Assembly: GCA_020002185.1 (NCBI GenBank)
Contig: CM034533.1
Location: forward strand, 72,689,579 to 72,753,578
Direction: 5' to 3'
Source: Paraescarpia echinospica
Taxonomy: Eukaryota > Annelida > Polychaeta > Sabellida > Siboglinidae
DNA: 64,000 nt
Shown here one piece after another: positions 26,396 to 39,600 of this stretch. Within the stretch, counting starts at the first letter, position 1. Each line of letters starts with the position of its first letter. The notes below the pieces were generated by a model that was not told the DNA's origin, ran no database searches, and was given only the letters and a program-made list of their open reading frames with translations. A program made the position numbers and the translations under genes.

Positions 26396-28522
26396 CTGGA
26401 AATCATGAGAAAAGTGCACATTGCTTTGTGTCCTTTCACTTCAGCTTTAAGTTAGACAAAAATGCATGACCATGTAATCAAGTGTATATTTAAAAGACAA
26501 TTGTTAATATTATGGATTCATTTAATAATCTAATTTTTTCATAAAGCAACAATTTGCCAATTAGGGTACAGTCATCCATTAATACAAAGGTTTGTGGACA
26601 GCTGAACATTTAACAAATCTTAGGTGCAGACCAAATATAGTACACAGTATAATTAAAAACACAATCTAAGATTTTCATGCACATCAGAATCAGGCAACGA
26701 AGGGATTATCAAGCCCATCCATCACACCAACTATCAGTGAAAGATGACAATATGTGACTTACGTACCTGTATAGAAAATGGCTAGCTATGGTATATATAT
26801 ATATATATCAGTTAACAATAACAATGTACAACTCATGTACCTATTTCCTATATGAGTAGCTATGATAGAGCTATAACTACATACATAGCTGTATGGGGTA
26901 CGGGTAGCTATGACAGAGCTATGACTACATACATACCTGTATGGGGTACGGGTAGCTATGATAGAGCTATGACTACATACATACCTGTATGGGGTACGGG
27001 TAGCTATGATAGAGCTATGACTACATACATAGCTGTATGGGGTATGGGTAGCTATGATAGAGCTATGACTACATACATACCTGTATGGGGTACGGGTAGC
27101 TATGACAGAGCTATGACTACATACATACCTGTATGGGGTACGGGTAGCTATGATAGAGCTATGACTACATACATACCTGTATGGGGTATGGGTAGCTATG
27201 ATAGAGCTATGACTACATACATACCTGTATGGGGTACGGGTAGCAATGACAGAGATATGACTACATACATACCTGTATGGGGTACGGGTAGCAATGACAG
27301 AGATATGACTACATACATACCTGTATGGGGTACGGGTAGCTATGACAGAGATATGACTACATACATACCTGTATGGGGTACGGGTAGCTATGATAGAGCT
27401 ACGACTACATACATACCTGTATGGGGTACGGGTAGCTATGATAGAGCTATGATAGAGCTATGACTACATACATACCTGTATGGGGTACGGGTAGCTATGA
27501 TAGAGCTATGACTACATACATACCTGTATGGGGTACGGGTAGCTATGATAGAGCTGACTACATACATACCTGTATGGGGTACGGGTAGCTATGATAGAGC
27601 TATGATAGAGCTATGACTACATACATACCTGTATGGGGTACGGGTAGCTATGATAGAGCTATAACTACATACATACCTGTATGGGGTACGGGTAGCTATG
27701 ATAGAGCTATGACTACATACATACCTGTATGGGGTACGGGTAGCTATGATAGAGCTATGACTACATACATACCTGTATGGGGTACGGGTAGCTATGATAG
27801 AGCTATGACTACATACATACCTGTATGGGGTATGGGTAGCTATGATAGAGCTATGACTACATACATACCTGTATGGGGTACGGGTAGCTATGATAAAGCT
27901 ATGACTACATACATACCTGTATGGGGTACGGGTAGCTATGATAGAGCTATGACTACATACATACCTGTATGGGGTACGGGTAGCTATGATAGAGCTATGA
28001 CTACATACATACCTGTATGGGGTACGGGTAGCTATGATAGAGCTATGACTACATACATGCCTGTATGGGGTACGGGTAGCTATGATAGAGCTATGACTAC
28101 ATACATACCTGTATGGGGTACGGGTAGCTATGATAGAGCTATAACTACATACATACCTGTATGGGGTACGGGTAGCTATGGTACGTCGGAAGGAACCACG
28201 CATAGTGTACGGTAATGAATCTCTCCATCTCAGCATCCGTCCACAGGAAGTACTCATAGTTGTTGTTCTTGGTCCGACATGCGTGTTGTGACTCACGCCA
28301 CCTGGTGGGAATCGTTTGGTTTTTCCACATCTGGTGTAGTCGACGCGGGATGACGTCGCCAGTGTGCACGCATTCACCGAACGTGATTGGCTCGGCAATA
28401 GGGCGGGCGTTGGGCATGCTGGACAACATCCATAGGACACAGAAGACCATCGTAACCAGTGTCAATAGCATGTAACTGAAGGTGCGGTTACGACGCCACT
28501 TCGAGAAGAGACTGGAAGGCAT
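25841..28522 (-). CDS. DXD-motif glycosyltransferase, type II-like membrane protein (two exons)
   Basis: Exon 1 is 28157-28522 (122 codons) and exon 2 is 25841-26395 (184 codons plus stop); they join in phase 0 as YPYPIQ/KVDAARYF, giving 306 aa. Residues 1-14 are short and basic, residues about 15-33 form a signal-anchor membrane helix, and the catalytic region runs from about 60 to 260. Landmarks are RRLHQMWKN (60-68), WTDAE (94-98), DAARYFILYHYGGVY (125-139) and the metal/sugar-nucleotide DXD motif DLD (141-143), then GSSWHSWDGR (251-260). A second helix (about 271-290) is followed by RRRRR. This is the Gly_transf_sug / inositol-phosphoceramide mannosyltransferase-like fold; such enzymes work in the Golgi, but substrate cannot be read from sequence. 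The start at 28522 is chosen because a 3' splice site sits just upstream; an upstream ATG at 28591 would fall in that intron. Confidence 0.88.
26396..26854 (-). other. Unique 3' part of the glycosyltransferase intron
   Basis: A/T-rich intron sequence between the minisatellite and the exon 2 acceptor at 26396-26397, including a short (AT)n run near 26795-26810. Confidence 0.75.
26855..28180 (-). repeat. 48-bp minisatellite reiterating the exon 1 5' splice site, about 27 copies
   Basis: On the gene strand each unit is CATAGCTACCCGTACC + CCATACAG (24 nt identical to the exon end), then GTATGTATGTAGTCATAGCT + CTAT (24 nt of intron start). The genuine junction at 28157/28156 is the first unit. 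Nearly every copy preserves CAG/GTATGT. Within a unit CATAGCT occurs twice, a plausible microhomology for the first duplication. Irregular spacing occurs near 27440-27610 (partial units). Confidence 0.97.
28157..28522 (-). CDS. Glycosyltransferase coding exon 1
   Basis: Encodes the signal anchor and the first half of the catalytic region. Ends CCC ATA CAG at 28157, followed directly by the donor GTATGT. The last 24 nt, encoding HSYPYPIQ, are also the exon-derived half of the intron minisatellite. Confidence 0.88.
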
Positions 28523-28824
28523 CCTTCGGTGACCAAGTTTACCTCCGATGTCCTTCCGGCTGCATTCTGCTGTAAACACAAGCATAAACACGCGCTCTCA
28601 TTAACACACCGCATACGTCATCATTGTGGCAAAACAAGCTCCAATTAACGGTTAGCCTAGGGGATGGCATCATAAGTTCTCAAAAACATAACGTGTTTTA
28701 TGTTGGTCAAATTTGTGATTCTGAGCGCTCCTAATGGCTTCCGAAACCACTGCCGGATTCAACTAACGTGACATGGTTCAGTACTGTTCGCTTCTCATAT
28801 CCACAATAGCTTCAATATGCATTA
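28523..28824 (-). other. 5' flank or 5' intron of the glycosyltransferase gene
   Basis: Upstream of the predicted start codon; presumably intron, with an upstream non-coding exon or promoter not located. No TATA or CCAAT arrangement recognised. Confidence 0.4.
28566..28571 (-). promoter_or_regulatory. Probable 3' splice site upstream of the start codon (NAGNAG)
   Basis: The minus strand reads tgcttgtgtttacagcag just 5' of the coding exon, suggesting a separate upstream 5' UTR exon. Two CAGs in tandem would allow a 3-nt choice in the UTR. Confidence 0.5.
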
Positions 28825-28908
28825 ATATATGTTCCATTGATAGGTGGAGCCACTATATCAATTTATTTTTCATGCGATTCATTGTGACGACCAACCCTCC
28901 ACACACCT
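28825..28908 (+). repeat. Dispersed short repeat family, copy 2
   Basis: Shares ataggtggagccactatatc, aatttattt and attgtgacgaccaaccctcc with the copies at 21191-21280 and 54828-54922. Confidence 0.65.
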
Positions 28909-28947
28909 GTATGTAAGGTTTTACACTTCGGGGAAATTTGCAAAGAT

Positions 28948-29073
28948 GACCACTCCTAAACATGCGCAGCAAACTTACGTGACCACTCCTAAACATGTGC
29001 CGCAAACTTACGCGACCACTCCTAAACATGTGCAGCAAACTTACATGACCACTACTAAACATGCGCAGCAAAA
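28948..29073. repeat. 33-bp minisatellite, about 4 copies
   Basis: Units of gaccactcctaaacatgtgc followed by (c/a)gcaaacttac and 2-3 variable bases. It passes directly into the 25-bp array. Confidence 0.93.
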
Positions 29074-29820
29074 CCCCTCAGATGTGTGTATCTACGACCC
29101 CTCAGAAGTGTGTATCTACAACCCCTCAGAAGTGTGTATCTACGACCACTCAGAAGTATGTATCTACAACCCCTCAGAAGTGTATCTACGACCCCTCAGA
29201 TGTGTGTATCTACGACCCCTCAGAAGTGTGTATCTACGAACACCTCAGAAGTGTGTATCTACGACCCCTCAGAAGTGTATCTACAACCCCTCAGAAGTGT
29301 GTATCTACAACCACTCAGAAGTGTGTATCTACGACCCCTCAGAAGTGTGTATCTACAACCCCTCAGAAGTGTGTATCTACGACCACTCAGAAGTATGTAT
29401 CTACAACCCCTCAGAAGTGTATCTACGACCCCTCAGATGTGTGTATCTACGACCCCTCAGAAGTGTGTATCTACGAACACCTCAGAAGTGTGTATCTACG
29501 ACCCCTCAGAAGTGTATCTACAACCCCTCAGAAGTGTGTATCTACAACCACTCAGAAGTGTGTATCTACGACCCCTCAGAAGTGTGTATCTACAACCCCT
29601 CAGAAGTGTGTATCTACGACCACTCAGAAGTATGTATCTACAACCCCTCAGAAGTGTATCTACGACCCCTCAGATGTGTGTATCTACGACCCCTCAGAAG
29701 TGTGTATCTACGACCCCCTCAGAAGTGTGTATCTGCAACCCCTCAGAAGTGTGTATCTGCGACCCCTCAGAAGTGTGTATCTACAACCCCTCAGAAGTGT
29801 GTATCTATGACCCCTTAGAA
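29074..29820. repeat. 25-bp minisatellite with 237-bp higher-order period
   Basis: Basic unit cccctcagaagtgtgtatct + acgac, about 30 copies with length variants. The variant gaccactcagaagtatg recurs at 29144, 29381 and 29618, exactly 237 bp apart, so groups of 9-10 units have been duplicated together. Confidence 0.95.
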
Positions 29821-30695
29821 GAAAAGCAATGCCTTATTTTTTAATTCCTATTAGTCAAGATTTGTTTACCCACGTGAGGGTTTGTACCGGAAGTCAGCAG
29901 ACGTTAATCAGCTGTTCCCAACACTGCGTATGTTTTCTGTGATTGTTCCGAGATCCTCCGATCAGTTTGGTATGTTTTACATAACTTGTTTTTCGAAAAA
30001 CTGCTCACATTTACGTCATCATTTACATCATCACAAAGATTCAATTGAGTACGAATACCCAGGACATCGTCTTCTGCATCTGTGTGTATATCAAATGGCC
30101 TACTTTGCTAGTAGTATACATAAATTTATCACAAATTTTCTTTATTTGATGAGTGTGCACTGTGCCAGCCATTTCTAAATGAATCTCCGAGAGTAATGGC
30201 TGTTGACAACTTACCTGAGTCAAATGACTTCTCTTTGCTCCCTATTTGCACCATCTACAACAGATTAACAGCTTTTTAATTTCACCTTTTTCATTCCACA
30301 TTTGAACTGAAGAGCATATTAATCATCATATTTCCATGTTTCAGATGGCACTACCGGTAATAATTACGTACATCACAGCTGAGGTATCATGAATGTTTGA
30401 ATGACTTTACTGTTGTGATGATAATAAGCATAACACACACATAGTATCATATATCATCAATGGCAGTGGGATAAGAAATCTTGCTTTTAATCCCTTATTT
30501 AAATAAATGTATTAATATATAATGCAACGTGCAGTAATGTAGAAAAAGAATAACAAATATCACATAATGACAACTATATAGTAAGGTTTATGAAACAGCA
30601 ACATGACTATTATGAGTATGTATATTAGTATATTAATAAATTCATTACAGTTTAATTAGTGTTTAACAATCAAGAATAAGAGCTTTCAGACTTCT
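29821..30695. other. Non-coding stretch, nothing recognised
   Basis: A/T-rich, with no credible exon or RNA gene. Confidence 0.5.
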
Positions 30696-31985
30696 TTAAA
30701 GTACTTGTAGAGATATAGAGTCTTCAAGATGATTCTTTATCACTATATCATTCCATAATTTAGAACCAGTATATGCCAATGCATTTTGTTTAATGTTCGT
30801 GTAACAGAATGGTATTATGTAAACGGTTTTCTGCCTCGTGTTATGGCAATGTGGACGTACATTTAACATAATCATATCATTGAATATGTCTGGTAACAAA
30901 CCCCTGTTGTGTTTATACCTGGACTCACAACATCAGTACTTGTATAGTTGATAGATATCCATATCATTGAATATGTCTGGTAACAAACCCCTGTTGTGTT
31001 TATACCTGGACTCACAACTTCAGTACTTGTATAGTTGATAGATATCCATATCATTGAATATGTCTGGTAACAAACCCCTGTTGTGTTTATACCTGGACTC
31101 ACAACTTCAGTACTTGTATAGTTGATAGATATCCATATCACTGAATATGTCTGGTAACAAACCCCTGTTGTGTTTATACCTGGACTCACAACTTCAGTAC
31201 TTGTATAGTTGATAGATATCCATATCATTGAATATGTCTGGTAACAAACCCCTGTTGTGTTTATACCTGGACTCACAACTTCAGTACTTGTATAGTTGAT
31301 AGATATCCATATCATTGAATATGTCTGGTAACAAACCCCTGTTGTGTTTATACCTGGACTCACAACTTCAGTACTTGTATAGTTGATAGATATCCATAAT
31401 TTGATGTTGAGTGTGGTTTCTGTACCCTACTTGACTAATTGTGCGTATTCATCTTTTCTGTAATACATGAATTTTAGACAAGTATATCTTCAGGGCTCTT
31501 CCCCATATAATATTACAATAGGTCAAGGTACGGGTAAATAAAAGTATAGTATAATTGTTTTAGAGTTTGCTTGGCCAGTTTAGTATGTTAAATACAATGT
31601 ATTACTATTCCCAGAAATTGTGTATAATTTACAGTATTTATTTTTGTTCCATCTATACTGATTCTATTAGGTCTGTTTCGTAGGCTGTGAGTATTGCTAA
31701 AGGTCATTGCGGGTGTTTTTTGGATACTCAGAGAAAATTTATTTATTTTAAGCCATAGTGTTAGCTTTTTTTAATTCATTATGTCATTTTCCACTATTTC
31801 CAAGGTATCCCCTTGTAAGAAGAAATTTGTATCATCTGCAAACATAATTGGAAATGTAAGCTGAGATACAGCAGTAACATCATCTATATATATATATATA
31901 TATTAATATATATGTGTATATATATATTAGAAATAGTAGAGGCCTCAATATTGATCCCTGTGGTACATCACATTTAATACTGTTT
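30696..31985 (-). pseudogene. Decayed LINE reverse transcriptase (CR1/L2/jockey-like)
   Basis: Minus-strand translation, reading from high to low coordinates, gives CDVPQGSILRPLLFL (about 31935-31975), the catalytic block IMFADDTNFFLQGD (about 31810-31850), then degenerate thumb sequence, and finally HCHNTRQKTVYIIP and AYTGSKLWND (30700-30860), typical of the C-terminus of this LINE group. Stops and frameshifts separate the blocks. An 87-bp minisatellite has expanded inside the 3' part of the ORF. The 5' end cannot be placed. Confidence 0.83.
30880..31398. repeat. 87-bp minisatellite inside the LINE, about 6 copies
   Basis: Near-identical units including tatgtctggtaacaaacccc and tgttgtgtttatacctggac. 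The period is 29 codons and stop-free on the minus strand in the frame of the LINE remnant, so it looks like in-frame amplification of an ORF2 segment. Confidence 0.95.
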
Positions 31986-33631
31986 AGGGCGGAGTTAGTC
32001 CCGTGAAGTTTCACTGTCAATTGCACAACAAATATGTCTAGTTGAGCGATATTCCCGGATTTTGCTAGGGCATCAACAATATAAGCTCATTATGAGTTGT
32101 TTGCGTCGTTGATATTAACCTCATCAATATTGCGATGTTCGCGCATATGTTCAATGTCCATTCATACACAATGTTTCCTTATTGTGATGCAAGATGCTGC
32201 TATGTCGGAATATGTAGCAGAGATTGACCTGACTGACCACCACTAGCTCGCTGCACCACCTGGTCATAACTATTACTTTAACTGAACAAAGAATTATACC
32301 ATTACCATAAATAATTTCAGAATGACATTTTCGACATATACACATTTAAAATCTTCTAAGCTGTTACAAACATATACTCCCATCCGTTTCCAAATCTGGG
32401 CTCTGGTTCCTAGCATGTGGTTTGCGGTAGAAAAGCTGTTAAATTTTTGCTACCAGGAAAATTATTTGCTCTTCACTTCAAGCGAGTAGAAGAAATCAGC
32501 AGCCACGTCTCAAAGCAGCCTCCCTATGTTAGCCTAGTGACCTATTTATGATGCTTGGATGGACACTGATACTATCACACTGCCAAGACACTGATCAATT
32601 CCTCATCAAAACCACAGGCTTGGATTCCTTCATTACTGTGCACCAGTGAACCAGTGCCCTCAATCAGACAGTAGACCTGTGTCAGTGTCATTATTGACCC
32701 ATTCATTAACCTCCTCGTGTCATCATTCCATCCATCTGTAAACGACTTCCACTTTGTACACGGTTATGATAATGCTTTGGTTTTGTGGCACCACTGAGCC
32801 CCGATTTCCCAAGGATATTGATGCTAAAGACGTCCTTTTATTAGCTGTTCAAAACAACTTGTTATATTCTATATGCATGTCTTTGCTCTACACTTTAATG
32901 GCAAATGCTAAAATTAATTACTAAATAAGGTTTTCGTCCTAAACAGAAGCATCTTGGGGGCCAAATGTCTGGGGTTCTTCTTTGACCGATGAAAAGAAAA
33001 GGCTATACATTTTTTTTAAATTCACCATTTCTCAAGGTTTTTTAATGGTTATAGAATATGTACTGGATGTTAGATATAGGTAAATCAATTGACCATAAAG
33101 TAAGTAAATTGGTCGATATGTTATACAGTTACACCACCAAACAGTTTTGGATCATTTTGTGTTTACGCAACAAAATGGTCATAACATAGGTAATTTAGAA
33201 ATACATCGAGAAACCGTCTTCTGTGTTTGTGTAACAGAGATTAACACTGCACATAGCACCATAGGGTGGGCATTTTTGCTAATAAAAATAATTATTGTTG
33301 ATGTAGTTAGACGTGCTGAAAATATAACTAAATAAATAATGACATAACAGACTCTATAACAGCTTAATTAGCCAACACTGTCAGTAGGAAACGCATTAAG
33401 AGAGCAATATCTGGGTGGTATATTTATATTGTAAGTGGTGCATTCATATTCTATGAACACTGACGGTCTGGACTTAGACGGTCTGGACTTAGTCCTCATA
33501 TAGTCAATCATTGTACACGTTTGTAACGTGCAAACGACAAAGTGTGTAATGATCGATGTGCACTCCTTTTAAAAGTCATCGATTTAATCATGATTATCAT
33601 AAAATATGAATGAAGTATCATCTATAATTAT
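31986..33631. other. Non-coding stretch, nothing recognised
   Basis: A/T-rich; may include further diverged LINE sequence near 32000 but no readable motif. No gene seen up to the start of the 57-bp array. Confidence 0.5.
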
Positions 33632-36600
33632 CCATCTAACTATGGATCACTGTAAGTGTATCTCCTCCCAGGTCCATCTATATATGACTGTGCTAACTAT
33701 GGGTCACTGTGAGTGTATCTCCTCCCAGGTCCATCTATATATGACTGTGCTAACTATGGATCACTGTAAGTGTATCTCCTCCCAGGTCCATCTATATATG
33801 ACTGTGCTAACTATGGATCACTGTGAGTGTATCTCCTCCCAGGTCCATCTATATATGACTGTGCTAACTATGGATCACTGTGAGTGTATCTCCTCCCAGG
33901 TCCATCTATATATGACTGTGCTAACTATGGATCACTGTGAGTGTATCTCCTCCCAAGTCCATCTATATATGACTGGGCTAACTATGGGGCACTGTAAGTG
34001 TATCTCCTCCCAGGTCCATCTATATATGACTGTGCTAACTATGGATCACTGTGAGTGTATCTCCTCCCAGGTCCATCTATATATGACTGTACTAACTATG
34101 GGTCACTGTAAGTGTATCTCCTCCAAGGTCCATCTATATATGACTGTGCTAACTATGGGACACTGTAAGTGTATTTCCTCTAAGGTCCATCTATATATGA
34201 CTGTGCTAACTATGGGGCACTGTAAGTGTATTTCCTCCAAGGTCCATCTATATATGACTGTGCTAACTATGGGGCACTGTAAGTGTATCTCCTCCCAGGT
34301 GCATCTATATATCACTGTGCTAACTATGGGGCACTGTAAGTGTATTTCCTCCAAGGTCCATCTATATATGACTGTGCTAACTATGGGACACTGTAAGTGT
34401 ATTTCCTCCAAGGTCCATCTATATATGACTGTGCTAACTATGGGGCACTGTAAGTGTATCTCCTCCAAGGTCCATCTATATATGACTGTGCTAACTATGG
34501 GGCACTGTCAGTGTATCTTCTCCCAGGTCCATCTATATATGACTGTGCTAATTATGGGACACTGTAAGTGTATTTCCTCCAAGGTCCATCTATATATGAC
34601 TGTGCTAACTATGGGGCACTGTCAGTGTATCTCCTCCCAGGTGCATCTATATATCACTGTGCTAACTATGGGGCACTGTAAGTGTATCTCCTCCAAGGTC
34701 CATCTATATATGACTGTGCTAACTATGGGACACTGTAAGTGTATCTCCTCCAAGGTCCATCTATATATGACTGTGCTAACTATGGGGCACTGTCAGTGTA
34801 TCTCCTCCCAGGTGCATCTATATAGCACTGTGCTAACTATGGGGCACTGTAAGTGTATCTCCTCCCAGGTCCATCTATATATGACTGTGCTAACTATGGG
34901 GCACTGTCAGTGTATCTCCTCCCAGGTCCATCTATATGTGACTGTGCTAACTATGGGGCACTGTCAGTGTATCTCCTCCCAGGTGCATCTATATAGCACT
35001 GTGCTAACTATGGGGCACTGTAAGTGTATCTCCTCCCAGGTCCATCTATATGTGACTGTGCTAACTATGGGGCACTGTCAGTGTATCTCCTCCAAGGTCC
35101 ATCTATATATGACTGTGCTAACTATGGGGCACTGTAAGTGTATCTCCTCCCAGGTCCATCTATATGTGACTGTGCTAACTATGGGGCACTGTCAGTGTAT
35201 CTCCTCCCAGGTGCATCTATATATGACTGTGCTAACTATGGGGCACTGTAAGTGTATCTCCTCCCAGGTCCATCTATATATGACTGTGCTAACTATGGGG
35301 CACTGTAAGTGTATCTCCTCCCAGGTCCATCTATATATGACTGTGCTAACTATGGATCACTGTCAGTGTATCTCCTCCCAGGTCCATCTATATATGACTG
35401 TGCTAACTATGGGGCACTGTAAGTGTATCTCCTCCAAGGTCCATCTATATATGATTGTGCTAACTATGGGGCACTGTAAGTGTATCTCCTCCCAGGTCCA
35501 TCTATATACAACTGTGCTAACTATGGGGCACTGTAAGTGTATCTCCTCCCAGGTCCATCTATATACAACTGTGCTAACTATGGATCACTGTCAGTGTATC
35601 TCCTCCCAGGTCCATCTATATACGACTGTGCTAACTATGGGTCACTGTAAGTGTATCTCCTCCCAGGTCCGTCTATATGTGACTGTGCTAACTATGGGGC
35701 ACTGTAAGTGTATCTCCTCCCAGGTCCATCTATATATGACTGTGCTAACTATGGATCACTGCCAGTGTATCTCCTCCCAGGTCCATCTATATATGACTGT
35801 GCTAACTATGGATCACTGCCAGTGTATCTCCTCCCAGGTCCATCTATATATGACTGTGCTAACTATGGATCTCTGCCAGTGTATCTCCTCCCAGGTCCAT
35901 CTATATATGACTGTGCTAACTATGGGGCACTGTAAGTGTATCTCCTCCCAGGTCCATCTATATATGACTGTGCTAACTATGGGGCACTGTAAGTGTATCT
36001 CCTCCCAGGTCCATCTATATACGACTGTGCTAACTATGGATCACTGTCAGTGTATCTCCTCCCAGGTCCATCTATATATGACTGTGCTAACTATGGGGCA
36101 CTGTAAGTGTATCTCCTCCCAGGTCCATCTATATACAACTGTGCTAACTATGGATCACTGCCAGTGTATCTCCTCCCAGGTCCATCTATATATGACTGTG
36201 CTAACTATGGATCACTGTCAGTGTATCTCCTCCCAGGTCCATCTATATATGACTGTGCTAACTATGGATCACTGTCAGTGTATCTCCTCCCAGGTCCATC
36301 TATATATGACTGCTAACTATTGGGCACTGTAAGTGTATCTCCTCCCAGGTCCATCTATATATGACTGTGCTAACTATGGATCACTGCCAGTGTATCTCCT
36401 CCCAGGTCCATCTATATATGATGCTGTCACTGCTATGGATCACTGCCAGTGTATCTCTCCCAGGTCCATCTATATATGACTGACTGCTAACTATGGATCA
36501 CTGTCAGTGTATCTCCTCCCAGGTCCATCTATATATGACTGTGCTAACTATGGATCACTGCCAGTGTATCTCCTCCCAGGTCCATCTATATATGACTGTG

Positions 36601-39600
36601 CTAAATATGGGGCACTGTAAGTGTATCTCCTCCCAGGTCCATCTATATATGACTGTGCTAACTATGGATCACTGCCAGTGTATCTCCTCCCAGGTCCATC
36701 TATATATGACTGTGCTAACTATGGATCACTGTCAGTGTATCTCCTCCCAGGTCCATCTATATATGACTGTGCTAACTATGGATCACTGTAAGTGTATCTC
36801 CTCCCAGGTTCATCTATATATGACTGTGCTAACTATGGGTCACTGTAAGTGTATCTCTTCCCAGGTCCATCTATATATGACTGTGCTAACTATGGGGCAC
36901 TGTCAGTGTATCTCCTTCCAGGTCCATCTATATATGACTGTGCTAACTATGGATCACTGCCAGTGTATCTCCTCCCAGGTCCATCTATATGTGACTGTGC
37001 TAACTATGGGGCACTGTCAGTGTATCTCCTCCCAGGTCCATCTATATATGACTGTGCTAACTATGGGGCACTGTAAGTGTATCTCCTCCCAGGTCCATCT
37101 ATATACAACTGTGCTAACTATGGGGCACTGTAAGTGTATCTCCTCCCAGGTCCATCTACATATGACTGTGTTAACTATGGATCACTGTCAGTGTATCTCC
37201 TCCCAGGTTCATCTATATATGACTGTGCTAACTATGGGGCACTGTAAGTGTATCTCCTCCCAGGTCCATCTATATATGACTGTGCTAACTATGGGGCACT
37301 GTCAGTGTATCTCCTTCCAGGTCCATCTATATATGACTGTGCTAACTATGGATCACTGTAAGTGTATCTCCTCCCAGGTCCATCTATATATGACTGTGCT
37401 AACTATGGGGCACTGTAAGTGTATCTCTTCCCAGGTCCATCTATATATGACTGTGCTAACTATGGGGCACTGTCAGTGTATCTCCTCCCAGGTCCATCTA
37501 TATACAACTGTGCTAACTATGGATCACTGCCAGTGTATCTCCTCCCAGGTCCATCTATATATGACTGTGCTAACTATGGGGCACTGTAAGTGTATCTCTT
37601 CCCAGGTCCATCTATATATGACTGGGCTAATTATGGGGCACTGTAAGTGTATCTCCTCCCAGGTCCATCTATATATGACTGTGCTAACTATGGGGCACTG
37701 TCAGTGTATCTCCTTCCAGGTCCATCTATATGTGACTGTGCTAACTATGGATCACTGTCAGTGTATCTCCTCCCAGGTCCATCTATATATGACTGTGTTA
37801 ACTATGGATCACTGTCAGTGTATCTCCTCCCAGGTCCATCTATATGTGACTGTGCTAACTATGGGGCACTGTCAGTGTATCTCCTTCCAGGTCCATCTAT
37901 ATGTGACTGTGCTAACTATGGATCACTGTCAGTGTATCTCCTCCCAGGTCCATCTATATATGACTGTGCTAACTATGGGGCACTGTCAGTGTATCTCCTC
38001 CCAGGTCCATCTATATACGACTGTGCTAACTATGGATCACTGTCAGTGTATCTCCTCCCAGGTCCATCTATATATGACTGTGCTAACTATGGGGCACTGT
38101 AAGTGTATCTCCTCCCAGGTCCATCTATATACGACTGTGCTAACTATGGATCACTGTCAGTGTATCTCCTCCCAGGTCCATCTATATATGACTGTGCTAA
38201 CTATGGATCACTGTTAGTGTATCTCCTCCCAGGTCCATCTATATGTGACTGTGCTAACAATAGATCACTGTCAGTGTATCTCCTCCCAGGTCCATCTATA
38301 TATATGACTGTGTTAACTATGGATCACTGTCAGTGTATCTCCTCCCAGGTCCATCTATATATTACTGTGTTAACTATGGATCACTGTCAGTGTATCTCCT
38401 CCCAGGTCCATCTATATATGACTGTGTTAAATATGGATCACTGTCAGTGTATCTCCTCCCAGGTCCATCTATACATGACTGTGTTAACTATGGATCACTG
38501 TCACAGTATCTCCTCCCAGGTCCATCTATATATGACTGTGTTAACTATGGATCACTGTCAGTGTACCTCCTCCCAGGTCCATCTATATATGACTGTGCTA
38601 ACTATGGATCACTGTCAGTGTATCTCCTCCCAGGTCCATCTATATATGACTGTGCTAACTATGGATCACTGTCAGTGTATCTCCTCCCAGGTCCATCTAT
38701 ATATGACTGTGTTAACTATGGATCACTGTAAGTGTATCTCCTCCCAGGTCCATCTATATATGACTGTGCTAACTATGGATCACTGTCAGTGTATCTCCTC
38801 CCAGGTCCATCTATATATGACTGTGCTAACTATGGATCACTGTGAGTTTATCTCCTCCCAGGTCCATCTATATATGACTGTGCTAACTATGGATCACTGT
38901 CAGTGTATCTCCTCTCAGGTCCATCTATATGACTGTGCTAACTATGGATCACTGTCAGAGTATCTCCTCCCAGGTCCATCAATATATGACTGTGTTAACT
39001 ATGGATCACTGTCAGTGTATCTCCTCCCAGGTCCATCTATATATGACTGTGTTAACTATGGATCACTGTAAGTGTATCTCCTCCCAGGTCCATCTATATA
39101 TGACTGTGTTAACTATGGGGCACTGTCAGTGTATCTCCTCCCAGGTCCATCTATATATGACTGCTAACTATTGGGCACTGTAAGTGTATCTCCTCCCAGG
39201 TCCATCTATATATGACTGTGCTAACTATGGATCACTGCCAGTGTATCTCCTCCCAGGTCCATCTATATATGACTGTGCTAACTATGGATCACTGTCAGTG
39301 TATCTCCTCCCAGGTCCATCTATATATGACTGTGCTAACTATGGATCACTGTCAGTGTATCTCCTCCCAGGTCCATCTATATATGACTGTGCTAACTATG
39401 GATCACTGTCAGTGTATCTCCTCCCAGGTCCATCTATATATGACTGTGCTAACTATGGGTCACTGTAAGTGTATCTCCTCCCAGGTCCATCTATATATGA
39501 TTGTGCTAACTATGGGGCACTGTAAGTGTATCTCCTCCCAGGTCCATCTATATATGACTGTGCTAACTATGGATCACTGCCAGTGTATCTCCTCCCAGGT

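Noticed and set aside
26852..28215. Plus-strand TTYIPVWGTGSYDRAM repeat protein and the antisense 283-codon frame
   Set aside because: Shadows of the 48-bp intron array; the true gene is on the minus strand in another frame and exits at a splice donor.
28145..28591. 148-codon frame ending VCM as a stand-alone gene
   Set aside because: The last residues are read through the donor CAG/GTATGT; exon 2 at 26395 continues the conserved domain in phase.
33606..36332. 908-codon frame of 19-residue Cys-containing repeats
   Set aside because: Produced by a 57-bp stop-free unit; the alternative frame is also open over long stretches and substitutions do not favour third codon positions.
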